Source: Triplophysa rosa (Eukaryota > Chordata > Actinopteri > Cypriniformes > Nemacheilidae). From it: DNA of 64,000 nucleotides. Both the position numbers and the translations under genes were made by a program. The stretch spans positions 15,094,243 through 15,158,242 of the forward strand of contig NC_079891.1 of NCBI RefSeq assembly GCF_024868665.1. The letters are read 5' to 3'. Below, piece after piece: positions 47,467 to 59,884 of the stretch. Within the stretch, counting starts at the first letter, position 1; each line of letters begins with the position of its first letter. The notes under the pieces were generated by a model. That model was not told the DNA's origin. It was given only the letters and a program-made list of their open reading frames with translations, and searched no databases.

Positions 47467-49009
47467 CACACTGAAAAAAAAATTACGCTGAAGTTACTTA
47501 AAAATATAGTGCATCATTTTTGTGACCAATTTTTTAAGCCAGTTCTACATGAAATTTTAAGCAGCATTACCTTAAATTATTTAGTAGGCATTGCTTAAAT
47601 TTTTGAGTAACCCTAACCCTATTCCCAGCAAGGGATTTTGCTTAATTTTTTCGGTTGTTGTGACTCACAATTTTAAGTTGTTTTTACTAACACATTTTTG
47701 TTATTTCTACCAAAAAAGTCTAGTTTACCCTCATGATAAAATGTAAGCTCATTTAGATGAATAATTTTATGTTCTTAACACCTAAAATACAGAAACAATG
47801 GACAGCTGTGAAATGTTAAAAGCTTTATTTTTTCACTGAATAATTTAAACATGAAACATACAGCAGTTCAGAAATGTAAATTTCATTGTACAACAAAAAC
47901 AAATAAACGATACAGGCATTCTGACAACATTATAACAACAGTAACCATCAACATGGCTAAGGCTAGTGGTTTTTAATATTTCTGGTGTTGTATGCATGAG
48001 TGTGTATGTGCATTTGATAACCGTGTAGAGTTATGTTATTTATATAAAGTTTGTGTGTGGTCTTGTATGCTTGCATGTTACGTGTGGTGTTGAGCTGAAT
48101 ATGGAGATCTGGAGTATCTAGAGATCCCCCCTCTGGTGATTACTGTGTGCTCTGCAAGGTTGATTAACTTCACCATTATTGTCCTGAAACAAAACAATAT
48201 GATATTAATGTATAATATAAATTTAGAATAGTATAAAATATATACATATACATACTGATAATTAAAAGAATGTAAAGAATCGATATGAACTGTTATGTTG
48301 CACACACAGGTCTGCTGCATTATGTGGATTCTGCATAAGTTATTACCTAGTTCTGTATAAGTTCCTCATTATGAAAATTAGGTCTCCCAATATTTTTTAA
48401 CATTCATTCAGGAATTGGCTTTCCTAAAATATAAAACAAAGATATTAAAGTCACATAATGGAACTTTACCAGAACTTCACAACATTGCCATAGTGTAATG
48501 TCACACTAACAAAGTTGATTGTACTTAACACTACTGTGTTTTGTTCACTTCCACTGCTCAGTATAAAAATATGTGTTTATGACACACACAAACAATTATA
48601 TAAGTACTACAATAAAAGAAAAATAAATCACTAGCCTTAGCCGACACAATTCTCCTCTATCGTGTCTGCAAAGTGACAGTGTGCGGTTTTAAGGAGGTTT
48701 CTAATTTTAGTATAAAACAAGTTAAGTTTACTCACCTTTATCGTCTGAGGAGATGATTTTCAGAAAATGGCCGCTGCTGTCACATGATCTAACCGAATCT
48801 TATAATGTTTAGTCAAATTGACTAATAACCAGATTCATGCGACTTTACTAAAAATTACTTGCTGTGTTTACTCATTATTTTAAGCAAACTGCAATATCAA
48901 TAAATTTAGTAACTATTATAGCAAGAAATTAAGTAATGTGCAAAACTTATTTTTTTGAGGAAAATCAGCCTATTTAATTGAGCCATATTTATAGGGCCAC
49001 GAATCATTT
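47467..49009. mobile_element. EnSpm/CACTA-like non-autonomous element, long
   Basis: Begins CACTGAAAAAAAAATTACGC and ends near CGAATCATTTTTTACAAG, a mutated form of the family's ACAGTG end. AT-rich, with poly-A/T-flanked TTAAG motifs typical of these elements. It contains a short GTAACCCTAACCCT motif (about 47608), not a telomere. An internal ATGGCCGCTGCTGTCAC stretch near 48769 with an adjacent ACTCACC (donor on the minus strand) may be a remnant of a first exon. Confidence 0.55.
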
Positions 49010-50565
49010 TTTACAAGAGAGAACAATATAACATCAAATATATAAAAAAATCAAAAGAAGAAAAAATAACATACACACAACATAATTCTGAAAATGCTAA
49101 AATGTCAAACCTTACCACAGTCTGTAGTTATGTTTTTAGCTAAGCTTGAGTTTGTACTCAAGCCTTATGAAGCAAGGCATTTATTTTATTAGTTCAATTT
49201 CCTCTCTCCTACTTGAAAGTGTAACTCTATTTTCAATTTCCGTTACGCATTCCAGAGGAGAAGACTCTACTCATATCCAGTTTTGGCGGAGGCCCAGAGA
49301 CCACTGGGAGCAGACGTTGCCGCAGAGCCTATCAGACCCCAAACTTTTATTAATGTTCAACAATGACTGAATGTCCCTTACTGTTCAATGCAGGAGAGAG
49401 TTTCGCAGACATTGAACGGGGTTTCTTTATTGTCATAAAAACATTTTGCAATGGATCTGAAGGCTGATGGGATACTTCTCAGTGTTACTTTTTTTTTCAT
49501 TTCAATTCAGTGGTAGTGGATAAGACGTGGGGCTTTGCAAAACTTTACCAGAATACATATTAAGCCCTTTAAATGAATTGTCAACTTCTTTTTTCCCATA
49601 CTGTAGTCATGCCTCTATTTTAGGAGTTGAAACAAAAGCCATTAATTTCCCAGGACAAATTTCCAGACTATATAGTACAGTAAAATAGATGAACAAAGAG
49701 AGAGAGAGATCACCAGTGGGTGTTTTCATCATGCCAAGTGAAACCGAATATGATGTCGTAAGCATTCCTATGTCCATGTATCATATTGAGTGTTTTGCTT
49801 AATTTTCTGAGAAACAGGCCAGCAGAGAACGCATGTGACAACCGGTTGTTGTGTTTTGCCATGCAAAAAGGTTGCTAGGGCTGCTATTATTCAGTAATTA
49901 ATTTAAAATCTACTCAGCGTGGGGTGTGAAATCTAGACGGCATGCTTGAGAATTTGCCAGTAGAGGCACTGAGATATAAAGAGAGAGAAGAGGGGAACGT
50001 GCTGAGGCGTAGAGGAAAGGAATACGTGAGAAAAAGAGGGATGAAGAAAAATACAGAGGAAAAAAGTAAAAGAGAGAGAAGACCAGAATTGAGAGGGAGA
50101 GCAAGGAAAGGCCGCTCCCACTCAACTCCGCTTATTTTTATGACCAGAAAAACCACAGTAAACAAACAGAGAAGCACATAAACTATTCAGCTAGTAGCAT
50201 CTCTGTGGTGCCAAACCAGTGGTTTAAAGCAGCCAAGCCAAGTAATTCTGATGCATAGTAGCAGTAGTTATTTTAAGCAAACTGGGACACTGAGTACTAT
50301 ACTACACACAGGAACTACAAAAATACTGATCCTCCTCTTTCTCTAGTTATTCTCTTTTTCAGAAATATACAAGTATTTTCCATTGGAATTGTTCCTAAAT
50401 ATTCTTCATGTTCAGAGTAACTGAGGCATTATTACATTAACATGATTTCCCCCTCTTACTTAATAACAGAATTAAAACATGGTGAGACATAATACTGTTG
50501 ATAATGCTAGTTTGTTTTATGTGAAATTAATAAAATCTATGTAATGTGATCTGTGTTATTCTATG
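49010..50565. other. Intergenic
   Basis: No gene recognised. Purine-rich 49.97-50.12 kb gives overlapping lysine/arginine-rich and serine/phenylalanine-rich frames on opposite strands, an artefact of composition. Confidence 0.5.
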
Positions 50566-51726
50566 TTAATGGAGCAATGTGGAGACTTTAGAGGCATCTA
50601 GCATTGAGGTTGCGAATTGCAACCAACAGCTCCCCCCACCCCTCCCTTTCGAAGCACTATGGTGGCTGACACCGAAGGAGATGACATATTTTCGAAATGT
50701 GCTCTGTAGAGCAGTTTGTCTGTTTAGGACTACATGAAGGGGACCCGTGGTGTGTGTAAATACACTGTAAAAAATGACACAGCTATTTACTTAAAAAAAT
50801 TAAGGTAACAGTATTACACAAAATATTTTTAAGTACTTTAAAGCATATTTTTAACGCAATATTCCACAAATAAATCATGTAAAATTACCGAAAATATTTA
50901 AGCACGTCACATGATAAACTTTAAAAAATCAAGAAGAAATATTAATTTGAGCATTGGAGATAACTTCTTTATCTTTTTTAACTTCAGTTTAACATTTATT
51001 ATTGTTTATAACATATATGATGCACAAGTAAGCTGAGAGTTGACTCAGTACTGACATTAGCAGCATTACTGTTCACTGTGTGAAAAAACAAACAGCTTGA
51101 GCTCTCCCACAACCTAAGCACAAGCACCACTCTTCTGAAAGATGGTAACCACGAAACTCAGAAATACAAACAGAATATCTTCTAAATCTTAAAGACAACT
51201 GAACAAAAAACACTATCAAGTCTTTCATTTTATTCTAAAGCACATAAAATAGCACTTTTTCACGAAAATGACTCTCCTAATGCTGTCGCATGCAGAGCAT
51301 GCTGGGAACTCTAAATTCACTGCTCAGTTAGGGAAATTAACTTAAATAATTCATGTAGTTCCACCACAAAATAATTAAATAAAGATCCTTTATCCAATTT
51401 TAAGTGGGTTGAACATGATAAAATTAAGTTGAATTCACTCAATTATTTGTGCATTTAGAATTCCAAGATATTTCTATAATTTTAACTTAAATTTTGGTTA
51501 AAAAAAACAAGAACACAATTGTATTAAGTCAAGTTTACTCAATTAATTTCATGAAATCTACTACGACACAGAATCATTTTTTACAGTGTAGAAATAGCTC
51601 ATTCTAAGGTAATAAAAACAACGCCTCATTAAGTAAGGTCTTTATACACCTCAGAAGACATAGTTATGTATATTATGTTGCATTTCTGTCAGTAGATTCT
51701 CATAAATATTACACACGGTACCTTAA
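50566..51726 (-). mobile_element. TTAA-family DNA transposon, copy 3, with an insertion
   Basis: Flanked by TTAA at 50566-50569 and 51723-51726. The right end (minus strand) reads TTAAGGTACCGTGTGTAATA, matching copies 1 and 2. The left part includes GGTTGCGAATTGCAACCAAC, a palindromic segment. It is split by an EnSpm-like element at 50763-51588. Confidence 0.72.
50763..51588 (+). mobile_element. EnSpm/CACTA-like non-autonomous transposon, 826 bp
   Basis: Inverted ends CACTGTAAAAAATGA and TCATTTTTTACAGTG, with TA on both sides (50761-50762 and 51589-51590). Comparison with the uninterrupted copy 2 of the host repeat shows an exact empty site (GTATGTAGATAGAAATAG), which proves the borders. It carries GCATGCTGGGAACT (51297), shared with the copy at 35243. 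Confidence 0.87.
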
Positions 51727-51864
51727 ATGGGATCATTTTTAGGTTTTTTAAGCTTTGACAGCAGCTAAATTCCATGGACTTTGTGTAGAAAGTCGCATTA
51801 ATAACAAAAATAGAAAATATAACATTAAAATGTCATTTAATGGGAGCCAATAATAATCCTTACG

Positions 51865-52676
51865 ATCTCAAAGCGGATGTAACACATGCAGTTTCTGTCA
51901 ATCTCATATTAATCTTGAGTACCTAGTATTGCATACTTCGTATCTTCGAAGAGTCTTCAGTTTGATCACATTTATAAACGACAGATACAGTTGTACGATT
52001 ATTTCAGAAAAAAGATGGCCTCCTGAAGGCGTGCAGGGGGGGGGCGGAACTAAAGCACAAGAACACAATACATCATTGCATTATCCCTGCATAACTGTTG
52101 ATTCACTATAAGTTTGTGTTGTTTACATTATGCACGTACCCACCGATTGCCAACAAAACACAGAAATTTGACTCACGTTCACTTACCGCATGTGGTTCAT
52201 GTCCGGCATATTTTAGCGCTGAGACCGCTCCATCTATCAGTTTCAAACGATCTGCAAATCCAGCATTATATCCACCGTTTATATAACATTCCTCACCAAA
52301 ATGCAGTGAACAAATAAACACAGCTGAACTTCGAGAACAAAGGATCACATTGATGGGCGTGCTCTTTCTCCCACTCTCCCTGGTTGACGCGTGGGCGTGC
52401 TCTTTCTCCCTCTCGGTGATTGATGCGTGGGCGTGCTTTTCCGGGAGAACTGCCCAATAAGGGACTAAGAAAATTTGTTACGTAAGGGAATTTCATGTTC
52501 GAAAAAAACTTTCTGAAACCTATATGAACCTTGGGGGAGTGTATCGAGCACAGAAATACTACAGCATTCGTCCAACTCGTTTTTTGACAAGTTGCCCATG
52601 TCAAGCATGAGAAGCCAGCATGTTTAACATGATAAAGAATACAGAATGCATGAAACACCGTCGCACAACCCCTTTA
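51865..52676 (-). mobile_element. Repeat with THAP-like exon remnant, copy B
   Basis: Inverted homologue of 38776-39396. On the minus strand it starts near TTAAAGGGGTTGTGCGACGG (52676) and ends near 51865. It retains about 200 bases between CATGCATTCTG and CTTAGTCCCTTATTGG that copy A lacks, and has a 37-bp tandem repeat (GGGCGTGCTCTTTCTCCC units, 52356-52440) where copy A has a microsatellite. Confidence 0.62.
52187..52321 (-). pseudogene. THAP-like zinc-finger exon remnant, copy B
   Basis: Reads VFICSLHFGEECYINGGY, then NAGFADRLKLIDGAVSALKY and AGHEPHA, ending at an intact donor GTAAGT (52186-52181). It keeps the Cys-x-Leu-His-Phe core lost in copy A, so it is closer to a THAP second half. 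No stop occurs within it. Product unknown. Confidence 0.52.
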
Positions 52677-55600
52677 AAGCACCCAAGATGTGCTAGGTAC
52701 TGAAGTACTATATATTTTTAAAAGTTATTACCATGAATTGCTTGAGAGTACAACGGCCTTTTTTGTCTTAAAAAGTCAAAGTTTCAAACCTTTTCAAAAC
52801 CATTCACAGCCAATTTTGAGTGGAATTCTTGGCCTCCAGCTACATTTTCAAGGAAGTTATCTGTAAATGTGTGTGACTTGACTATGCTGTGAGAAGCCCC
52901 CCCTCCCCCCACAACTGTGTCCATATGGCTGGCTTTGGATTTCAAACAGACTTTTGAGGGCCTTGACACATCTCATGTTAACTTCAGTATCTCACCAAGA
53001 GAATGCAATGCAGAGAATGACAATACTTAAAGGAAAGCATGTGTATGCAGACGTTCTCGACAACCGCATTTTTCAGAGCATTTGGCTAGATGTTCTTCAT
53101 CCTAAACAAAGCCTGAATAGTTTAGTCAATTTAACATATTTCCAGATGTTATAATTTGTCATCTTCATTTCCTCTCAGTATATTGAGGGCCCACAGTTAC
53201 TTATTGCTGTAGTAATAGTCTGTCACAAGTTAATAAATAACTTTGGTGATTAATGTTATTACTTTAGAGTGTCATTGTGATATTGTTGATAGAACACATT
53301 AGTAAAGATCACTTCTTGTTTGAGCAAAGAAGACAAGGCTTTCATATGCTCATACAGTAGCAAAATTTTATAGTTTAAGAAGTAAATTGAGACAATATGT
53401 TTTATGTAATATATAAATTGAGACAATATGTTTTATGACTGATTGCTTTTTATATGTCGTAAGACAAAGGCTTCTATAAAGAATATAAATCACTTATATT
53501 AAACATATTTTAAATTGATAATTTTTTAATTTTGCTAGATTTTTTAAAGTGCTGTTCTATTTTGGTTTAAGATATTAGAGTAAATAAAACACATGTTCAT
53601 GGATTGTGCTCATTAATCATCATATTATTATGAGGTAAAGGCACATAAGTCATATCACAAAAAAAGTTAAGGCCTGTTATAAATGGGCAGACATGTTAGT
53701 AATGGATCAGATTATGAATTATTTGAACTACCAGATGGGTTGAGATCCACTTGGTAGACATATTTTTTTAGGTTCAAAGAATCTCTAAAAACATAAAGTT
53801 GAATAGTTTACCCCTACCAAACTGTAGGTTCCATATATCCCCTAATTTTTACTCATAATGAACAAAATCCAGAGATACAAATTCTGACATTATGAGAACA
53901 TCTTGTTATCTTCCCCAAAGCCTTTTTGAGTCCTTGCCAGAATATGACCCATTACCTCAACTATCTAAACCCATAATCCTAAAGAAGGATCACGTTGAGA
54001 AAACACACTCGCAAATACACATGTACTATCACATGCACACTGTAACTAGAGCTTAGGGAGCAGCGGCTCCCAGCAATGTTTGTTTTGTGAGAATCCTCTT
54101 GGCATGTGCAGAGTAAGATAGAATGGATCTGTGTCATGTTGGTTGATTTGTGTGTGTGTGAGAGGAATGTATAAGGGTAAAGAAGATAATAGCAGACTTT
54201 TTCCTATGTCTCACTCATTGCTCCCAGAGGGATGAGGGCAAATATGTTTCAGAGATATCCCCCCCCGTTTTTTATTTTTATTTTTTAATTACATGTTAAA
54301 AACTTTTTTTCTTTAGCTGTTGTTGTTAGAGCTTTTTTTCTCTACAGATATTCTCTATAAAATGTTGTCCTGGCAAACTAAACTCTCATTTCCTATTATG
54401 ACCTATTCATACAGGTTAAAATGAAACCAAGACATGCTCTGCTGCAATAAATGACATTTTATGCATTAGTCTTGTAATCTTATAATGGAACCCCAAACAT
54501 ATCTCGTAATATTACATATAAAAATGTAGTTTTGTCAAATTACCTGAATATATGTTGACTTTTTAGCTTTTAGATCTACTCTTGCCTTAACCCAGTATGG
54601 CCCTTTTAGGCTCAGCAAAGTCCAGGTTTCTGGCCTAACTTTCATCTGGTTTCTATTTTCTCTGTGTCGACTAATGAAACCTGACCGTTTTTAAAAGATC
54701 TGGAGTTATGGGCCCATCAATAAATACCATATTCTTCCTTTGAAGTTGCCTGTGCTGTGGAAAGTGGTAAGATGTCATGTGTTAAAATTATGACCTGATT
54801 CCTTAAAACTAATCTACTCTGCTTGACATGGCTAAGTTTTAGTGCATGTGTGCCTTATTTATCTTGACAACCGGCGGAACAGCCCTTTTACAGGTTTGCC
54901 CAAGTGTCAGGTCCTTTTTGCATCTTGCTCAAAGTTTTTCCTCCAACCCCCTGAGGCTTGAACTAGCAAAAATGCAATTAAAAAAAATGAAAAGCAGAAT
55001 AAAGAAACGGAAAATATGGTGCGTGTCCATGCAGCTGGTTGACTGTTGTTGAGTCATTTATAGGTGCCATTAAAATGAGTGGAGTCCTTCTTTCCTGAGG
55101 CTAATCCTTTCCTTCATATTAACAAGCTCCCATGGCTTTAATTCTAGACTCTACAATTTTGCCTCAATGTAAGTCAGATGTTTTGCTACAGGTAAGAATG
55201 ATTCATTGTCAATCCCATACAAGCTTTTGCTTGTTTTTGTCATTATTTTTTTGAAAGAATACCACAGCTGCACTGAAAAGACAACGCTTGTTGCCTGACG
55301 TGAGGGATACAGTTTCCGGGAATAAGCCTCCACTGGGTACTATTGAAACAGCCATTTACAAGCACTATTTATTCCTAACACGCTAAACTTTTATAAACTC
55401 ATTTTTTAGTCTCCAGGGTCATGAATGCTCCGACATTAATATTTTAATCATTCATAAAAAATGAATCACAGTCTGGCCATTTGGGATTTCATAATGGAGA
55501 TAAAGGTTAGGCTCATGAGTTTTCAATAGTTTTAAAGCATGCCATAAGTGTATGTTACCATCATTTATTGCATGCCTTGGCATCTGATAGGACCCCATTT

Positions 55601-56117
55601 CGGACCCGGAAATGGTGGTGCGTGATGTCTGACTTAACAAGCCCATGAGAATGCATAAGAAAACAAACAATATTTTGACATTTAATGTGTTTTAAAAGTC
55701 ACATTCTTCCCATTACTCACCTTCCAGATTAAGATCTACACCAAAGCATGTCTCTCTGACAGGTCAGAGTAATAAAGTGCTGTTTCTCCTTGGTTACGGC
55801 CTCCCAGCTGTTTTGGGTAATGAATGATAGTATGCCATGTCGAGTGTGAGAAAGGCCAACGTTTCCATTACAGCTCTGTGTCGGGTGGAGCATGTTACAT
55901 TAAGAGCAAAAAGACAAGTAGTTAAAATGTGCCTAGGTCCATTAGACCGGGATATAAACATTTTTCTGGTCTACTCGGTTGGCAGATGAGAGGCCATGTA
56001 AAGAGATCGGTCAGAGTGGTCATTCATGACCACAGCATTACATGATACAGTAAGTCTGTCTTTGTTTATCTAAGCCACATACTGGTCTATCCACTCAAGA
56101 GTAAACACTTCATAATG
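52677..56117. other. Intergenic, mostly unique, possible conserved non-coding sequence
   Basis: No gene recognised. A 24-bp direct repeat (AAATTGAGACAATATGTTTT, 53383 and 53416) is present. Segments 54.56-54.78, 55.05-55.16 and 55.34-55.62 kb are repeat-poor and of a composition common in conserved non-coding elements. Confidence 0.4.
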
Positions 56118-56939
56118 TACTAGCTAGGGCTGTTCGATTCTGAATTTTTTGGATTGATTCCTAGCTTCTGTTTTCGATTCCCGCTCACTTCCCTGTTTTT
56201 CTACAGATTTTTATTTGTTATTAAAAATTTACACATTTTTAATGCAATACATTGTTTTTAGATGTCACTTTTTACATTTATTAATTGTTTATTGTTTCTA
56301 TAACAAAAACCTTAACAAAATATGTCGATCTTCTCCTGCAATTCCAATTGATCATTTATAATATCATTAATAATCTTTCTCAGGTTTTTATTTAGTAGCT
56401 GTTTTCAAAATAAAGCACAGGTCAAATTACTATTAACTATTTTTTTTTATTATTCAGCAGTGTTCAGAAAAATATATGCAGAATATAGATAGACAGATCA
56501 ATAATCAGTAAATTATATTGTTAAATGCAAGTGGTGCAGACAGGTAAATGTGTTGTGACATAAATATGCAACTCTCTTCAAACACATACTGAGCTCATCA
56601 GTAGAGAGTAAGAGAAGACTGTCAGTTTACAGTCCTTCTGAAAAGACAAACGTACTAATGTGATTTGTTAAATGTTTGGATACATGTTACCTGCATAGTG
56701 TGTGCAAACAAAGCTTTTGCTTTTATGCATGCAGAATATTTTATGTCATTCTACAGCTCTAGACTTCATCCATTAGTTGTTTTACGAAGTCTGTACTGTT
56801 TTAGACAAGAAACTAATGTGATTTAGTTGACCGATGACATCAGCAAAGGGGCGGGGCTTGTGCTTATGAAGGCTCTTAAAGAGGAGTCGATTCCTTTAAT
56901 TGGAATCGATTCCCAGCCCTACTAGCTATAAAGTAGTAT
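56118..56939. mobile_element. hAT non-autonomous transposon with target duplication
   Basis: Inverted ends AGGGCTGTTCGATTC and GAATCGATTCCCAGCCCT. The sequence TACTAGCTA lies on both sides (56118-56126 and 56930-56938), which contains the 8-bp duplication expected of hAT elements. The interior is AT-rich and non-coding. Confidence 0.78.
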
Positions 56940-57317
56940 ATTTGTGAAAACCGGCAGTGCCAACGGCGTCTATCAAAAGGACAAACACACAATAAAAGCA
57001 CAATAGTAGTGGTCTATATGTACATTTCAAGTCTTCAAGTAGACCACTTTGCAAGATGTAAACACTGGTCCAGAAGCACGGTTATAAATATTCTGTTGGT
57101 TGTATTTTGTTCAAACGTTTGTGTAACAGAACTAAACTAAAACAGAAAGTTCTTCTGGACCAGCGTTGAACCAGCGTTGTTTATGTCATTCAAAGAGGTC
57201 TATATGTGAGCTTTGGGGTACGACAAGATTATTTGAGGTAATATTTACTTATTTTAATTTCTGATTATTCATTTTTTTCTGGTCACTATGAAAAAACTCC
57301 AGTTCCTCCAACCAGAT

Positions 57318-57497
57318 CTCACGGGAATTATCTTACAAGGTGGCTGATTTATATGAATTTGTGAATTATTAGAAAAAAAGCTGAAGCCCCACCTTAAGGG
57401 TGTTTGTTTAAACCTAACATCATTGGCGCAAAGCAAATCATACTAAAACGTACGAATAAGATATTACAAATTCATATGAATCAGCCAACTCGTAAAA
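57318..57497. repeat. Short palindromic MITE
   Basis: Inverted arms GGCTGATTTATATGAATTTG (57343) and AAATTCATATGAATCAGCC (57469), with ACGTACGAATAAGATATTAC near the right arm. A common fish MITE, about 180 bp. Confidence 0.7.
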
Positions 57498-57604
57498 AAG
57501 TTATTTATTGTATAGCTATAGATATAGATATTGTGTTGGAACTTCAGTGTTCCACAAAAAAATGAATAGCATACAGATGTGAAACATCACGCATGTAAGT
57601 AAAT

Positions 57605-57642
57605 AATGACATCATTTTTGGGTGAACTATTCCTTTAAAGTT
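57605..57642 (-). repeat. End fragment of GGGTGAACTATTCC family
   Basis: Only the ATTTTTGGGTGAACTATTCC end is present. Confidence 0.7.
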
Positions 57643-59884
57643 TATAGTATTGAGTATCAAGGCAATTCCAAAGTAACCGTCAGACCTCTCAAATGTATTC
57701 GTACTCCATGTAAAAAAGTGTAACTTTGTGTTCCATGTAATGTAAATCCACAGCAGAAGTTGATATTGCTCTGTGGGACTGTTCCCACCATTGACTCTCT
57801 TCATGAGGTGTACTGACACAGAACAAGCACTCTCACAAAAACACGCTCACTAATCCCGCTACAGCGAAAAGGGAAGTGTTAAGGCGAAGGCTGCGGCATC
57901 CATTACAAATGAGTGGATTTCACAATCAAAGCTCTCTATTGTTCTTCAGGACTGAGCCTGAGCCACGTTAAGATTCCCAAACACTTGCTTTCAGCCAAGC
58001 CACCTTTTCACCCTGTGTACAACAAAGTAACAACCTGAGGTGACGCCATGGCAACAGACGTATCACCGCTATGGGGATCTGTCGAACAATGTACATTTCA
58101 AGTCTTGGAAAGGAAGAACGATATAGAATGACAGAGAAGAGACAAGGATTTGAGGGATGATCTATCTTTTGTATGCGTGCCATGTTGCAGAGGCTTGTGA
58201 GGAGTAATTTAAGCAGTTAGTGTTCTGGGAAGCCAGCGTGCAGCTGACTAAAATGGAATCTGGAATACAGGAGTGTTGCTGAGCATTGAGTTACTCACTA
58301 ATCTGAGTGGTGTTACTTTTCTGGTGTGCCAGCTGGCCCTGTGAAGAGCATCGGGCAGGCCTGAGGCAACACTCTTATAATGCAATCACTGCATTGTTTT
58401 AGCTCACATGTACAACTCAGAGTGCAGAGCATCTCTTGGGCTGAGTGAATTTGCGGAGCTAACGGACTCTTAAGATATCCGAAATGGAAAAACGTTAGGT
58501 TGGCTGAAACTCAAAGTGCACATAAACATTCTTTCGCTTGGTTGGTTCAGCGTCTTTTTGATCGACTAAAAGGCCCAAACCTGTCTTTGTTTCTACATGC
58601 GCGTTATCAAATGTTGCGTGCTGGCCAGTAATTTTCCATCATAAAAATGTCACTCTTGTTTCTCCTGGCATTCATACAAGCACAGGCTTCAATTCACTTA
58701 TAATTTCTCCCTTCGTTGTAAAATGGACTAAATATCTTCTCCTATTGTTTTCTCAGGCTCTATGAAGAATACGTGAAAGAAGCCATCAAGCTGCCTAATT
58801 AGAGGGTAGTTGCCTCAAAAGGCTCACACCCAACTATGTGACTGTTTCACCATCTGAAGGAAGGCTGTCTCTGAAGAATGGCCCATCTGTTAAAGACTCT
58901 GGCCTGAGGGTCTGGCTGAAAAGTAGAAGCTTTGGAAAGGCATGGATCGATGGCTTCATCTCAAAATGGCAGAGAGCCACGTTTAGACCCCAGCACGACA
59001 TATACACCTTTATATGAGCAAAGGTTAATGCCGAGCCATATGTCATTGTGGCGTGGGTCACGGTGCTGACTGATGTCCAAAGGTTTTGCTTGAGCACATT
59101 CTGTGCTGTGGAAGGTAGCTCGGATAACCTACGAACAGCTTTGATTTTTTCCACAGAGCCATTTATTACTTCAAATCTCATTATAAATGCTTTTTCCAGC
59201 AATTTACATGGCTAGGCTTGTAAATGGAGTAATTTTATAATGTTAAATGATGCTTCTATTCATGTTCGAGCATGGTGGGATATGCTCACATAATATTCCT
59301 GCTTCATTTTGAATTACATTAATAGATGCTGCCTGCTAAGCATAGTTAGGACTCTTTTCCAGGAAAGTTTTTACTACAGTTTTTGTGCCCGAGTCAGACA
59401 GTAATAATTCTGCTGGCTCTGCAACACAGGGAGCCCTCTTAATATGGCATGAATGTATACAAATACAGTAAAAAAAACTCTTTGATTTAAAGTAAAAGCA
59501 GATGCTATGGCATCCTGTTTTAAGGAGAAATAGATGTACTAAATAAAAATAAGTTGGCATGAAAGTCACCATAAATAAATAGAAAAAGCAGGGTGTTAAG
59601 ATTTATCAGAAAAGGGCCAAGCCACATGTTCTAGAAAACATCTTAACATAGCCAGTCGTAATGAACTGGCCATTGAATGTAATAGCTGTTATATAGAAAT
59701 AGAGCATGAATACACTCCTTATCGGTGGCGTTCCTATGCCCTTTTTAGTGGAGCTAAAGCCCCCCTAAAGTTCTAGTTACCCCCCTAAAATATTGTGAGT
59801 AATAATGTAATCTGTACAAGAATTCGAGATCGCTTTATAGTCCCATGTAAACTCTTATTATGAAAACGGCGCTAGGCTGCGTTA
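57643..59884. other. Intergenic, mostly unique
   Basis: No gene recognised. 58.7-59.3 kb is repeat-poor and includes a homeodomain-type TAATTAG (about 58796) and AT-rich blocks such as TTATTACTTCAAATCTCATT (59163). The 122-codon minus-strand frame at 58834-59202 has no domain and overlaps this stretch. From about 59.72 kb the sequence turns repeat-like up to the first insertion at 59885. Confidence 0.45.

Noticed and set aside
47608..47621. GTAACCCTAACCCT, telomere-like
   Set aside because: Only two units, inside an EnSpm-like element; not an interstitial telomere.
49910..50181. Overlapping Lys/Arg-rich and Ser/Phe-rich frames
   Set aside because: Opposite strands of a purine-rich tract; composition artefact.
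58834..59202. 122-codon minus-strand frame
   Set aside because: No domain recognised; overlaps a stretch better explained as non-coding conserved sequence.
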